DNA from: Bimuria novae-zelandiae CBS 107.79
Taxonomy: Eukaryota; Ascomycota; Dothideomycetes; Pleosporales; Didymosphaeriaceae
Direction: 5' to 3'
DNA length: 64,000 bases
Assembly: GCA_010015655.1 (NCBI GenBank)
Contig: ML976689.1
Coordinates: 360,248-424,247, forward strand
In this document: piece after piece, positions 46,075-58,146 of the stretch
How positions within the stretch are numbered: position 1 is the first letter of the stretch
Layout of the letters: each line of letters begins with the position of its first letter
The notes under the pieces: generated by a model
What the model was told of the DNA's origin: nothing
Database searches by the model: none
The model's input: the letters and a program-made list of their open reading frames with translations, nothing else
Made by a program: the position numbers and the translations under genes

Positions 46075-47214
46075 GTGCTCATCGCGGCAGCTACCACCCA
46101 CTGCCTCGACAACGCCCATGAACGAGTCCCTTCGGTCCCTCGTTCCAGTGAGGGCAAACCTGCACCTGCCCGTCTCGGAGATCGTTGCCCTGCCACGTCA
46201 TCAATCACACAGAACGGCAATGGAAGCACCTTGCACGCCACAATAGCGTCTCAGCAGAGAGGGGCCAGGCCCGTGCAATTTCAGCTAGACTCTTAGCAAA
46301 CTCGCCGAACTGCAAGCCTCAGGAAGATCATTGCCCTGAACTGCCCTAGCTGCAAGCACAGTTTCACTGGAGAGTCACACGAGGCAGATTCGGCTGGGCT
46401 GCGATCCGCGGGTTGGCCATGCAGGCACTATTGCCATGTACTCGCACAGCCTGTACTTGCCACTCATTGGTGTAGCCTGGGACTGCATGACTATTTGCAT
46501 AACGGCAGTATGCATTCCGACGTTACAGATAAACCGAAGGAGAGGGCTAGAACGACCTCCCGACTCAGCAGGAGCCTGTTTAGGCGCTAATTTGCCCACA
46601 CGTTTCGGTCCACGCCAGCTGAAGCCTGAAGTTTGAGCCCAGAATCAAGATGAGAGCCTGATTTTGGGTCTCGGAGTCGCCGGCGAGTGGAGAGTCTTTG
46701 CTAGGAGCTCTCGGTTCAGATTGAGGGAGCGGATCAGACGGAACGGTCATCTACGGGCTCGTACGATTCCTAGGCGGACTCTGACGAGAAGGAGGAGGCG
46801 CTTCATATGACACGGCCGTACTCCGGGGAGCTGGCGTCACCAATCTTCAGTGCCTGGACGATCATTGGCGGAATACCTGCCCACGGCTTCTTCCGACAGC
46901 TGGAGTGCCTTCATGCAGAAAGGTGCACCGTATTTCCGATCAGGGGCTGTGCGAGCTCGTGCGTGAAAATTTCTCAAAGTGTGCAGTCATCGCCTACTGA
47001 AAGCTCTACGCTTCCTGCTTCTTTCGAACCCTATAACTCTCGGGGGACCAACGCCAACAATGACATCACTTTCCGGTACTATGTCTATATGGCAGTCGCA
47101 TTCGCAACGCCCCCTTCACATTGTACCTTATGCGGGCCCTCCAAAACCGAGGTAGACACCTCGACGTATCCATACGGAAAAGGCATCACCTGGCCACAAC
47201 GAATATGCTAATCT
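46075..47214 (+). pseudogene. Degenerate open frame with a cysteine/histidine cluster
   Basis: I do not recognise this. One plus-strand frame is open from 46075 to 46590 except for a TAG at 46294. After several stops it is open again from about 46770 to 47214, with a TAG near 46770. The first part has NCPSCKHSFTG and PCRHYCHVL, spacing that could bind zinc. The second part begins ADSDEKEEALHMTRPYSGEL. Both stops that interrupt otherwise protein-like sequence can be read as CAG to TAG. It may be the 5' part of the Myb-like gene that follows, or an independent dead gene. Confidence 0.3.
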
Positions 47215-49084
47215 TGATCAATTTCTGGAGCCTGGTTCACACATCGTATGTGGGAGTACAGAGGCGCTCGCACACGCGGCAGATGTTGTTGGAGCTGTCC
47301 ATTCAACTAGCTCAGGTCGGCTTCCCTACGCCGACGTAATGTCGGTGTTTGCTCAGGCAGGGTACGACGACTAACAGAGACACAGCCGATAACGAAGCCG
47401 ACTCCGAGATTAATATCACCGCTTTCTCTTCTACTGATGGTAACGATGACGGTCCCGCGAACGAACTTGAGGGTATGTCAAGGCCAGGCATTCGAGAAGC
47501 AAGTCAGTCAAACCCTTATGAGGAAAGCAGTCAAGGTAAGCGCCCGGAACCTTATTGTAACAGCCGCATGAGTACAGAATCACTAACGATGCCTAGAGAA
47601 TGTGGTTGTCGTCCTTGATAGTCAGTTGGGCATCGAGGCCATCCCAGACGATCCGCATCGAGAAGATGATTCAGGACTAGATATGTGCAATCGGTTTGAA
47701 GCTCCTTGTGCTTGGACCACGGAGCATTGCAACAATGGAGTCACAGGCACAATCGCCGCAGCTGGATCGGAGGTGGTTGATAGAGCGAACACTCAGGCTA
47801 GTGAGCTCCCGCAAGGGCAACAACCATCAATACCTCAAACAAGCCCGTCGGTGACGGACATCGAAATTTCGACGCAAGAGACTTCCCGCGGACACACGAA
47901 AGACATCACATGTCACCGATCTGGTCTAATGGAAAACCTGGTGGATGAGGAGAAGTGTAAGCATTAGGCTGTCATAGGTTTTTTCCCTTTTGGTCTAACA
48001 AGTTACTCCAGTTCCTGGCCGCGAGAATACGAGCAGCGGAAGTAGTAATGGCGACAATGATATCGATGACGTTGGCTATAGCGACGTTAACGGACCATCA
48101 CGGACCCATAAGCGAAAACGGTTTCCACCAGCCAACAGCGCAAGTCGCAAACGGCAAAGTCGAGGGTCGGTTGTGACAGCGAAGCAGAGCACTACTCCCA
48201 CCGTATCATCTGCAATGCGACAAGTGCCAATCCCCTCTCGGAAGGCAGTCTCTGGGGGACGTTCGGACGTCAGACTGGCTTCAGCAGCTCAGTCTAGCGT
48301 CGATCATTTTGAGACAAGCTCCGGCGAGGACAGCAGTGCTGCGAGCAGCGACGGGGAAAGTGACTGGGGCGACACTCCTCGAAAGCCTTTGGAAACCAAG
48401 CAACGCCGCGCTTGGCGGTCTCGGATGAAGGCGGAGAAGCCGTTGTCCGCTCCCAGTCCAGTGGATGCGAAACGGGAAACAAGGTGGTCTGACAAGCTTA
48501 TACCACCAAGACAGATGCAGTGGCGTATATCAGACCTGTCATTTCACTCGCTCTCGGTCGATATGTCGTATTTGACTGCCATCATCCGTGCTCGCAATGG
48601 CCTGGGAGTATTACCAACCGGCCAGGCTGTCACACTCCTAAAGAATATCGTGGGTAATCTACTAAAGCTCGAGAATATCACGATCAAACCGCTCACATCC
48701 GACACGTGGTTTCTAGCGGGATTCGTGGATTTGCTCACGGATCCTGCTGGTTGCGGGAGAAGTCAACCACTGCGAGCTCTGTTGAATACTGTATCTGAAC
48801 GAAATCGGGGCTGGCACCGCAATGACGTCAACAACGACGATGACGAAACATTATATAAAAGTCTTGAGAAGACCGACGATAGCGAAGAGGAATATCTAAG
48901 TGACATTGCGGACAAACCGCCGAGCTCCAAGACTTACTCTCGCTGGTCAGAGGATGACGACGACCGGTTACGCGGTTTCAAAAAGGAAGGCAGGCCTTGG
49001 GCCTGGATCTATAAACAATTTCCGGAAAGATCTCCCGGGGCTGTGCAGGTTCATTGGCACTCGAAGTTGCGCGGTCGATCCTAA
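47060..49084 (+). pseudogene. Myb/SANT-like DNA-binding protein gene, damaged at the 5' end
   Basis: Probable nuclear protein. The 3' part is well supported: exons ending at 47535, 47597-47956 and 48012-49084 are joined by two GT-AG introns (61 and 55 nt, donors GTAAGC, branch-like CTAAC) with frame preserved. It has a basic KRKRFPP stretch, an acidic/serine-rich middle, and a C-terminal SANT-like segment (YSRWSEDDDDRLRGFKKEGR, WAWIYKQFPERSPGAVQVHW). The 5' part reads from ATG 47060 (MTSLSGTMSIWQSHSQ) through a TAG at 47153-47155 to GRLPYADVMSVFAQAGYDD. A one-base frame change near 47372 is then needed to reach the next exon frame. If an unseen intron or other start explains the 5' end, the gene could still be functional with about 500 residues. 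Confidence 0.55.
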
Positions 49085-49518
49085 AAAATGACATTGATGT
49101 TTGCATCGGTGCCGCTCCTCTCGTGTTGAACAGTTGCGCTTTTCGCAATGCGACTTCGGTGTTGATTGGGGTGCGCTAGATGCACATACTCTGCTATTTG
49201 CCTGCTTCGATCGCGAGGCGCTTTCGCCATTGACGCTCTGGAAGCTTCTCGACGCTCCTTCAACGATAGAAAATCGATCCTGTGACGGTTAAGTGCATTC
49301 TACTCCAACAGGAGCAGAAGGTTAGCCTTTTGCTCCGCGACAGATCCTAAGTCCCATTCTAAAGTATAGTCCAAGTGAAATCATAACTCTTCCATGGTGT
49401 CTAGCTGCGCCTGCGAGTGGACCTAGCGATTCCAACCCTTCGACCTTCGACCATCACGGTAATGCAGAGCCTTTCGAGCAATCAATAAAAGAACCACATA
49501 AATGTTTTCTCGCACCTT
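49085..49518. other. Intergenic region
   Basis: About 430 bp of normal composition between convergent genes. No feature is seen. Confidence 0.5.
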
Positions 49519-49770
49519 CTATGGCATTGGAGCCAATAGCACGGCAGCGCATGCGGCCTGACAGGTACCGAAGGCGGTATTGCAGGCAGCGATGGTAGCA
49601 GGTGCTGAAGCGCCGAGAGTGGTCCCCCAAGTGAAGCCGGCTGCAGAGTAACATGCCATGACCAATGCAGGACAACCAGCCTGACATACGCCGTAGGTGG
49701 CTGGCCCCGCAAGAGCTGGACCAGCAAGCACAAGAATAATCGCAGCGAACCAAGCTGTCGAAGAAGTCAT
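49519..49770 (-). CDS. Small secreted cysteine-rich protein
   Basis: 83 residues from the ATG at 49770, intact. A signal peptide (MTSSTAWFAAIILVLAGPALA) is followed by a compact domain with cysteines arranged CQAGCPALVMAC, then AACNTAFGTCQAAC, giving six cysteines in paired C-x3-C-like spacing. Alanine-rich proteins with this pattern are widespread in fungi, often annotated as zygote-specific-like or cysteine-rich secreted proteins; the function is unknown. The small size, secretion signal and location in an island between transposon tracts fit the profile of candidate effector-like proteins, but this is inference and saprotrophic fungi have them too. Flanking genes are all broken, whereas this one is not. 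Confidence 0.75.
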   Translation of the reverse strand: MTSSTAWFAAIILVLAGPALAGPATYGVCQAGCPALVMACYSAAGFTWGTTLGASAPATIAACNTAFGTCQAACAAVLLAPMP

Positions 49771-50111
49771 GATGGTTGATTATGGGATGTAACTGCGCGA
49801 GCGTTGGCAATTTTGTGTTTGCGTTCTTTCTATACGAGATGCCGCTATCCAGGGCTGGGAGCAATGGAACGCAACGCGGTCGATGGACCGTCCTTACTTT
49901 TCCTGCCTTTGGACGCGTATGTCGAGAGGAATGCTGCGTGGGTTGACTCGAAGCTGGAACTGTCGCACAACCAGCCCACTTGCAACTGCAACGCGCAAAT
50001 GCCAATTCAATTCATTAGGTGACCTACTGTACACCTCCGAACATTTGCTGCTTATGAATCGATGATTGTGTCAAAGGAAGCTTCGCACACGTCGATACTT
50101 AGCATTGCGAC

Positions 50112-50366
50112 ATGTCTCTCCTCAAACTTCCTCACGAACTTCTTCTCTCGATAAGCGATCTTCTAGCGAACCTCCAGTCTGTCAGTGCTCTAGCCCGAAC
50201 GAATCAACAACTATACTGGCATTGGCTTATTTAGACAGGCCGGATGGCATGCCGTGAATAATCTGCGCGGAAATGGAATCCCCAACGTTATCTTCGGCGC
50301 TGACTTTGATCAAGGTACACACTATCTCGATCTAGCCGCTAAGCTTGGGCTAACCGGTCTCAGCGA
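50112..50366 (+). pseudogene. F-box protein fragment
   Basis: The ATG at 50112 starts an N-terminal F-box typical of fungi (MSLLKLPHELLLSISDLL, then SVSALARTNQQLY), a Skp1-binding motif of ubiquitin ligases. The frame stops at TAG 50232-50234. In another frame, 50231 to about 50366, protein-like text continues (QAGWHAVNNLRGNGIPNVIF, LDLAAKLGLTGL) that could be an ankyrin-like remnant. The remaining body is missing, and the next open frame begins at once. An intron could explain the frame change, but no good donor was seen. Confidence 0.45.
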
Positions 50367-51770
50367 ATGGTAGACACTTGGCTGAGCGGAGAAAGTAGTC
50401 CTCATTCTGGTGAATTGGCAGCATTCATAGACGCACTAAATCTGTTGAAGAACCATGCGTACCAGAAACTCCACGATGATACAGAGACGGAAGGGGAACC
50501 GCATATTCACACCCCCAGTCTAAGGAGTAGAAACGTTGAACTCCGGCCATCAAAACGGGGGCGCAACGATACGGAACGCGCATCTAGCAGAAAAAGGGCG
50601 CACCTTCAGTCGGATTCGTTGTTTGTCAACGAGAATGGACCGGGCTCAGACTCTGATCAAGCCGAGACAGGCTCCGAGCAGGAGAGGCATGGCGAGACGT
50701 CGACCCACCTCCAACAAGCGTCCATTCCACAATTTCTGATATAAGATAGAATAGCTGAACAGTCACAATTGACAAATAGACGTGAGCTGAGTGAGGTTAT
50801 GGGGCAGCTAAATGATCCAGTGTGGCAGCCAAACGATCCAGTGGGGGAGCTGAATGACCCAATGTGGGATTATCTAATGGGTGCAGAGCAGGGCAGTGGT
50901 AGAGAGCAAAGTGTGCGACTTTCAAGTCCGGAAGACGTCCTTCCAATGATAGATGTGCCGCGACCTTTCATTGAAGAAAGTTCAAACGAGGTTGGAGAAG
51001 CTGCGGAACGATTCAATGGAGAAGACTGCAACGGGGAAGCCGTCGAACAAGCAACCAGTACTGACATCACCCAACACCGCATTCAGTCGCAAAATTCTGC
51101 AGAACTTGATGAAACGGGATCCTCTACAGACGGTAGTCAGCTAGACCCTGACTTGCTGCCCGACCCAAGCTCCCCACGATTCTTCGAAGAAGCGTTCCAG
51201 GAGCGTTTTGGCTCTGAGCACGGGACCGCAGTCAACTCACCAGCGCTCGATGTCATAGAGCCGGAATATCCACCCCAAAATTTCGCAAACGATCCAGAAT
51301 TCCTGCCCCACCTCGAGATGGCACGTCGTATGGGATTCTGCTTTCCTCAGGAGCGTGCAGGGTCCACGGATGAGACGAGTGTTCGAGAACGCCTTTCGCC
51401 GCTCCTCGAAGAGAAGCCTCTGAACACGAGCCTCCTCCACGGGCTATTATATACCGTACTCCCTAGTCCATTGCGCATTTTTGAACTGTGTCCAACGCCA
51501 AGCGACCATGATTTCCCTCGGTCGGAAGAATTAGTCGAAATGTTTGTAGCGATCGTACCAATATCCGAGGAGAGTACGACCCTGCTTCTTCTGGGAGACC
51601 CTACAGCAAAGGTTCTGCATATTCTGGCAAGCAGATCCGCAGATACGTCAGCGATAGGAGCTTTTCAGTCACTACCGAAACGGCCGGTTCACAGGGTTCG
51701 TATCAACGAACAAAGCGGGTCAGCCTTGGACGCCTCCAGACCAAGAAACCCTTGTGAGTCTTCCTTTTGA
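50367..51770 (+). pseudogene. Unknown acidic protein gene with one in-frame stop
   Basis: The family is not recognised. The ATG at 50367 opens 125 codons, TAA at 50742-50744, then the same frame continues (DRIAEQSQLTNRRELSE...) to a stop at 51768, about 467 codons in total. The N-terminal part has a basic RKRAHLQ patch and a serine/glutamate-rich stretch. The centre is acidic with three imperfect copies of a QLNDPVWQP / NDPVGEL / NDPMWDY type repeat at about codons 149-163 after the stop. The C-terminal part looks globular (LLHGLLYTVLPSPLRIFELC, LVEMFVAIVPISEESTTLLL). The stop fits CAA to TAA. It may be paired with the Myb-like gene as a lineage-specific nuclear protein, which is speculation. 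Confidence 0.45.
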
Positions 51771-52171
51771 GAAGTTAGTGATTTAACGTTAATACTTTTC
51801 GAGGGTAAATTCTATCCCACGCCGGTAGTGAGATCGCCAGGTCAATGCTATCGAGCTTCGCAAAGGCAAAGGGTGTCGCGGCGCAATCTCAAAACAGTTG
51901 ACAAAACGAAGCATGTACAACATGAAAGTAGCTAAAGAGTGACCCTGGAAGTTATCATTCGTGTTCCCATAGCCTCCACTTCTTGTTCTGGTTAGGTAAT
52001 TTCCGAAAGGTACACCATCAGGTTCAAAAAAACAACTTCAGGATATCTGCCGTCAACGTCGCTCTTATTCGGCTACCGAGCGCTCCTACTCACACCTACA
52101 ACATAGATACCTTCGAGGGTTGTCTCTTCCATTCCGCCTCTGCCGTCAACCTTTGTATCCTTTCCAGAATC
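51771..52171. other. Intergenic region
   Basis: About 400 bp with no supported feature. Confidence 0.45.
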
Positions 52172-52839
52172 CTATCTTTTTGAACGCCGCGAGACATCCT
52201 GCAGATCTTGAGCAGGGTGAACTCCAAGCCACTGTCTCCCACCCGCAGCCACTGTCACATTTTCAATCGCAGATCTCGCCATAACCACCTGGACGCTATC
52301 TTCCGCGGCCGTTACTCCGTGCACCACGAGAGGAACTTCTTGTGCTTCAGCTATCGTCTTCCGCTGCAGTTTTGTCTCGCCACCACTGAAATATCGAACA
52401 ACCGTGTTTCGACCGGGACTATTCAGAAATCGTCGCCATTCCTTCTCGAAAGCAACCTGCTGCTCCTGAGCGATCCCTCCAGGCCCTGTCACAAGGGGAC
52501 TGATTCCGTTCCATGATATGGCTTGCGGCACCTCGATCCTAACAGAAGTCTTGTGTGTACAAGGACAAAGCAAGACCATCTGTTCTTCTCTTGCCAGATC
52601 AAACCATCATATTCCTTGATATTTGGTGGAGAACGCCATTCCGTGCCTTCGAGGGCGTTCGTGTAGATGAGAGCGAAAATGAAAGATCCCACCAGGTGCT
52701 CTTGAAATTCCTCATCTGCAAGCTTGAGAAGTTTGAGACTTGCAATTAGTGCTTCTTTCTCCTCAAGCAGCTGCTTCATGAGCTTGAGATCCGATGGACT
52801 AGAATTCATTGGAAGCCCAGCTTGTGGCAAATATCTCAT
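52172..52839 (-). pseudogene. Unknown protein gene with a frameshift
   Basis: The family is not recognised. The ATG at 52839 starts a leucine/lysine-rich helical N-terminus (MNSSPSDLKLMKQLLEEKEA, GTEWRSPPNIKEYDG). Near 52620 the coherent reading changes frame to LAREEQMVLLCPCTHKTSVR and continues to the stop at 52172, total about 220 residues. A GGTTT insertion between two GAT codons (net +2) would explain the shift. The overlap of the two open frames makes an intron unlikely. Base composition is normal, so this damage is not RIP-like. Confidence 0.4.
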
Positions 52840-54220
52840 AGTGAATGCAGGCAGGGTTGAATTCAGTTATGTGCGTGAAGAGAATCCGAACCTATTAGTG
52901 GGATGGTGGACATGTATTTGAGCATCTTTTGAGATGGCTAAAATTCATAAGTCGAGATCACAGACCCACCTGAAGGAATAGTGCATTTAAGTTGAGGGGC
53001 TCTGGCCAATAGCTGGCTTGGGTTCCTGTACTGTACCGGGCTTGGTTGAACACATTGGCCCGCTTATGCAGGCGCCGTTTGCTCTGTCTCTCTCTTTCAT
53101 CTTCGAATTTGTCAACCTTCGCCCAACTTCAACCGTGACCAAACAAAAGCCATCACTTTGCACTTCTCGACGACAAACTCCTCATATGCCTCAAGAGAGA
53201 CGTCGATATGAACGAATATCCTGGACATCTCGCAACCCAGGAAGACCCGCTGTAGATTCGGATTATTCTAAGGAAACTGCATCATTAAGAGATAACGAGA
53301 CTATAAGCAAACGTTTCTTTCTCTTTGCGAAGCTCTCTAGCTCTTCTCTAGTGTCTGTTGGATCCTTAAGACAGTTGATATCATGACGTCCTTGATTCCA
53401 AGCCGAACGGTACAAGCGTTAACAGTCCGGAGGTGGTGCCGATGGGCTCTACCATGACGAGAGATGTGAGGCGGAACGGAGGATGCCCCGCTCCTTGACT
53501 AGTTGGACCCAGGTGCTATACGGGCAGTGCAACTGGACAGAGGTTCTTCGGCGCTCAAATCACGACCTCATGATTAAGCACTAATCATATCGTTGACCAC
53601 ATCCGTGACTTCGCTTCATTCTCTGGTATATGTTGTCTGCTGTGCAGTGAGTGATTGATCAACCAAGTGGAGGTCTAGATGGATGTCAACGTTTGCATGC
53701 AATGCGATAAGGATGTTGTAACTTACAGACAATAGTGAAAGCATCGATGGGCTAAGAGGGGTTAGCTCTTGCTCTAAGCTTCTGCGTTACATCGTTCAGT
53801 AGTTCCGCGATCGCGACTGTTATGTTGTTTTCGTATCTATGAATACCAAATATTCGCTTTCATTTTGGCGAAATACACCAACACGATACGGCGGCCTAGG
53901 TCAGGTTGATATCCCGTTACTCAGCGATTGCAATTTCACGCTTAGTCGCGATTACGGAGTCTTCGAGGAGAAAGAGCGTATCTGTTTAAGGAGCTCAATC
54001 CTCATAGATGAACAGATGATCGTCTAGCAGGTACGATGATTTACAATTAACTGTTAATGGTCAAGCTTTAGACTCACATTCACAGATAACAGTAAATAAT
54101 TCGGCAGTCTATCACTCCGTCGTTGAATTGCACGGCTGTGGATCGAGTCTAGACTCTCCTGCCCAAGCGCGAGAGGGAAAGTTGCTGCCCGCTCAATCTG
54201 TAAGGAGGAGCTTTTTGGCA
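52840..54220. other. Gene-poor spacer before the DNA-transposon stack
   Basis: About 1.4 kb of normal composition. A 122-codon plus-strand frame at 53018-53386 lacks any recognisable domain and I do not support it. No tRNA or rRNA gene was seen. Confidence 0.45.
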
Positions 54221-54485
54221 TAAGCTAGCGCATATAGTTCCTGCGCACATAGGGTTCCTGCGCACCGCGCTAGAACACCCCACCTGCACAAAACACGCGA
54301 TTTCTCAGCAACGCTGCTTACAATTGCTATTAACTATATATAGATTTAAGCGCTGTAGCTACTATAGCTATAGTAGCTATTTTTAAGGTGCTTAGTATAG
54401 TAGATCTTTATTACTTAGCTATCGAAGCTTTAGCTGCGCGTATAGCCTCCCTAATACTCTCTACCTCTATAAAGCGTTAATTTAG

Positions 54486-55800
54486 GTTTACTCGAACGCG
54501 CTTACGCTGACGCTAAGAGGTAGATATCTCTAGCTGCTGCTCAAGTCGTCTTTTCTCTGCTTCTAGGCCTGCAGCTCTAGCATTTGCAGCTGCTAGAGCC
54601 TTACCTGCTTTCTGTAGGAGTAGCCGGGTGGTACGACCTAGATTCTCGACGCTCTGGACGCTGCGCTGCGCTATATAGAGATCGTGAGGGCCCTGGGGAG
54701 TAGAGAGGAAGCTCTGGATCTGCTGCTGAGGCTGCTGCTCACGTGTAGGCGTAGTAGGCCTCTGAGAGACCTGCGACGAGCTAAGCACGTGATTAATGTT
54801 AAATAGGCAGATACCAGATGCCTGCCAGCCAGCTCAAATTACACGCTCTGTAAAGTCTTCCTCCCTAGCTTAATAATAGCAGGTGATAAAGCGCTCTTTC
54901 TTAATAGGTGCAGCGTTGTCAAGTGATGCGAGCTCTTGGATCTAACGTCTGTAGCTAGACTTAATCACAGAGAAAGGAGCGAGATTAAGAGGCTGTAGGA
55001 CGTGTAAGGTGTGCGCAGGTAGATAGAGGAGCTGTATACGATGTAGCTTGCAGAGCCATAGGAAGTCTATATTAATATGGCTGCCGTGACCGTCGAGTAT
55101 CAGGAGCCTGTGCTGGCCATTAGATACAGCCGTCTCAGGTATAAATATACGCTATAGCCACTTAACACCTATCGCTTTTAACGTCCATCCGTTCTCTAAG
55201 GTTGTATAGATCTAGTCAGGTACGTAAGACAAGGAGAACTATGTTATCTGTAGGCTCTAGCCCTTAAAGATAACTGCGTAGCGTAGTTTCCGCCCTGTCG
55301 CTAACACACACTTAATTATAGAGACCTACTCGCGATTCTCTAGAGACCGAATATAAGCCTTCTTTTTATAACTACTAGAGAGTACTCTAGTGTTGGTACA
55401 TACCCCTAGAGCAACGCTAGTCTCATCCATATTGTATGTATTCTCCGCCTGTATGTTAAGCCGCCGTCGAGTCTGCTTATAGAGCTCTAGGAACGCACGT
55501 ATCTGCTCTGGTGTCGCTGCATTAGCTCTCTGAGCCTCTAGCTTTCTGCCGACTACAGAGGCAACGCGTGGCTGGCGCTGGAGGAAGTGTGAGAGCTAAA
55601 GCTTGCTAACAGGCTAGTTATCGCTATTTATACGCAGAATCTGATTTGCTATTTCTCGAGCGCAAGCGTGCGAGGGAGGGCAGGCGCGTACGTCTTCTTT
55701 AAGAATCTATTCTACTAGAAAATCCTCCTATAGAGGAGTTAATTACTATTAATACTAATAGCTAAGCGCGCTACTAGTTGCACTGTTAAAATAATTATAT
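54486..55800 (-). pseudogene. Fot1/pogo transposase relic of the outer element
   Basis: The minus strand carries a decayed DDE transposase: NMDETSVALGV near 55440, LILDGHGSHINIDFLWLC near 55080, HTLHVLQPL shortly after, then a C-terminal region open over 54788-54513 with a glutamine-rich stretch and a coiled-coil-like end (AAANARAAGLEAEKRRLEQ). Stops are TAA/TAG. The first catalytic Asp and the DGHGSH box remain readable, so the family call is firm, but the gene is dead. Confidence 0.75.
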
Positions 55801-57233
55801 AGCGTTAATTTAGGTAACCTATAGGCCTTTATAGCAGCGCGCTAACTAGAATAGACGCCTATATTAAAATTGCTAATAGCTAATTATATAGCTACTTTAC
55901 GGGCGTCTATATTAATAAGCGTTGTGGAGAGAAATCGCGTGTTTTCTATAGGTGGGGGGTTCTGGCGCGGTGCGCAGGAACCCTATATGCGCAGGAACTA
56001 TAACGTGTCCGTGCACCCAATGCACGGATTCAGCCAATGCACGCCGAACATCCGACGCGTCAAAACTCCCTACTTTCAACACGCGATAACTCCACCAATA
56101 TGGATCCAATTCAAGCTGCGATAGATGAGATCGAATCGCGAGAACCAGGAGAAGATTTTTCATATACAGAAATTGCTACCAGATATGGTGTTAATCGATC
56201 TACACTCTCACGAAGGCACCAAGGTGTTACCGCGACGCGTGCAGCCAACACAATCAATCAGCGAAAGCTCAACCCACAGCAAGAGCAGGAGCTTGTACGA
56301 TATATCAAAAGGCTCACAGAGAGACATATACCTCCTACTAGAGAGATGATACAGAATTTTGCCTTGACGATAGCAAAGGAGCCAGTCAGCGAGAGCTGGG
56401 TTACCCGCTTTATTAACTAACACAGCATTTATCTTATCTCGCAATAGACCGTCGGCATGGACAGCAATCGCCACAAAGCTAATTTAGTGAATAAATATCG
56501 CCTCTATTTTAACCTTGTATATAGTAAGATCGATTAATATCGCATAGATCCTCGTTATATCTACAATATGGATGAAAAAGGTGTCCTGATCGGTATCGTT
56601 AGTAGAATAAAGAGGATATTCAGCAGACGAATGTGGGAGAAGAAGGAGGTTAGGGCATTACTCTAGGATGGCAATCGCGCGTGGATCACGCTCCTAGCAT
56701 GTATCTGCGCTGATGGATCAGCTTTGCCGCCAAGCCTTATCTATAAGGCTGCCAACAAGGACATCTAATTAAGCTGGGTAGAGGATATTAAGGCAGGATA
56801 TTATAAAGTCTTTATCACCTTATCATCCTCTAGCTGGACGAACAACGATATCGGGCTTACCTAGCTTAAGCAGGTGTTTAATCGCTGTATAAAAGAGAAG
56901 GCTTAACGATTATATTAACTTTTAATTATAGATAGCCACGGATCTTATGTTACTATAGACTTTATTAACTACTATAATTAGAATAGGATCCTGCTTGCTG
57001 TCCTGCCTCCTTATTTAACTTATACACTTTAGCCACTTAATGTTGCGATGTTTAAGCCTCTATTAATAGCCTACTTAGCAGAGCTATCAAGATACCTTTA
57101 TAGAAGCTAGGGCCTAGCTTCTATCACCAAAGGCGACTTCTTTCCCCTATTCTAGAATGCGTGGAAGGCCTCTTTTAAGGAATTAACTATCCTTAGCTCT
57201 TTTAGAGCTATAGGTATATCGCCACCTGATCCT

Positions 57234-58133
57234 CTCACCGAACATCAACTTTTCCAGGTCATCGAAAGGTCGATATCCATCGATTTTTTGTTAAAACACG
57301 ACTCAAATGCCTTCGTAAATCTGTTTTCCAGCGTCCTCTTTTAGCTGCAGGCGTTGTGGCAGGCGCGCTGCCCTATTTTGTCTTTTAGCTCCCTAGTAAG
57401 CTAAAATCTTTTTAAAATGGCCCGTGCGCCACTCAGATTTTCACGTTTAGTTAAAGGCCACAACCATAGCTAAGATAAGGAGATAGTCGTGACACTCCTT
57501 GCTCTTGCAAGATATGGGCACCTGCTAGGCCTAAATACAAAGGCTCTCTATGCGAAGAGCTATGGCATGATTCGACAGAGCACTAGCTCTTAATACCTAC
57601 AACGACGAGAGCTGCCCGTAGCTCTCTAAAGACCAACTGTTAGCGTCCCTGACCTGACACAACACGCAAACAAGGCAGCCAGCCTAGCCTTATATTATAC
57701 GACTCTTGGGGATAAAAAAGAAGGACAGGCCTGGCTCTGCCTTCCTACTACACCTATCTCCTTCGACACAGGCATCGCCAAGCCTGGTACAAAGGCTCTC
57801 CTCGCGCAGAGCCACGGCTCCGATTCGACAGAGCACTGGCTCTCCACACCTATTCACTCTTTCCTTTTCTTTCTTCTCACAGCACTAAACTGCCTCTGAA
57901 CACACACAAGGGATCCACCCTAAAGTACATACACTGCTTAGTCTCCCCAACGGGAAGGGGAGCTGTAGCTTGACATGGTAGCAATACCTGCGTAGGCAAG
58001 AAATGCTTTCTAAGGTAGTGCGTTAGTACTATAATTCCATAGCTTAGCACGTCGTATATGCCCTTCGGGAGGCGAGATGGTGGACTTAATCCCCATCAAC
58101 TAGACGAAAAATGAATACCAACCAACCAACCAA
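57234..58133. mobile_element. Non-LTR-like (LINE/SINE-type) insertion, copy 1
   Basis: A 0.9-kb unit without inverted ends, ending in a (CCAA)n-type tail (ACCAACCAACCAACCAA) and flanked by 13-bp copies of GCCACCTGATCCT (57221-57233 and 58134-58146). A simple-sequence tail plus a 13-bp target duplication indicates target-primed reverse transcription. It contains two diverged copies of an internal block around CGATTCGACAGAGCACT (near 57577 and 57816). No coding region was recognised, so it may be a 5'-truncated LINE or a SINE. This copy is less mutated than copy 2. Confidence 0.65.
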
Positions 58134-58146
58134 GCCACCTGATCCT

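Noticed and set aside
53018..53386. 122-codon plus-strand frame
   Set aside because: No recognisable motif, unusual serine/arginine mix typical of non-coding frames, no intron or neighbour support.
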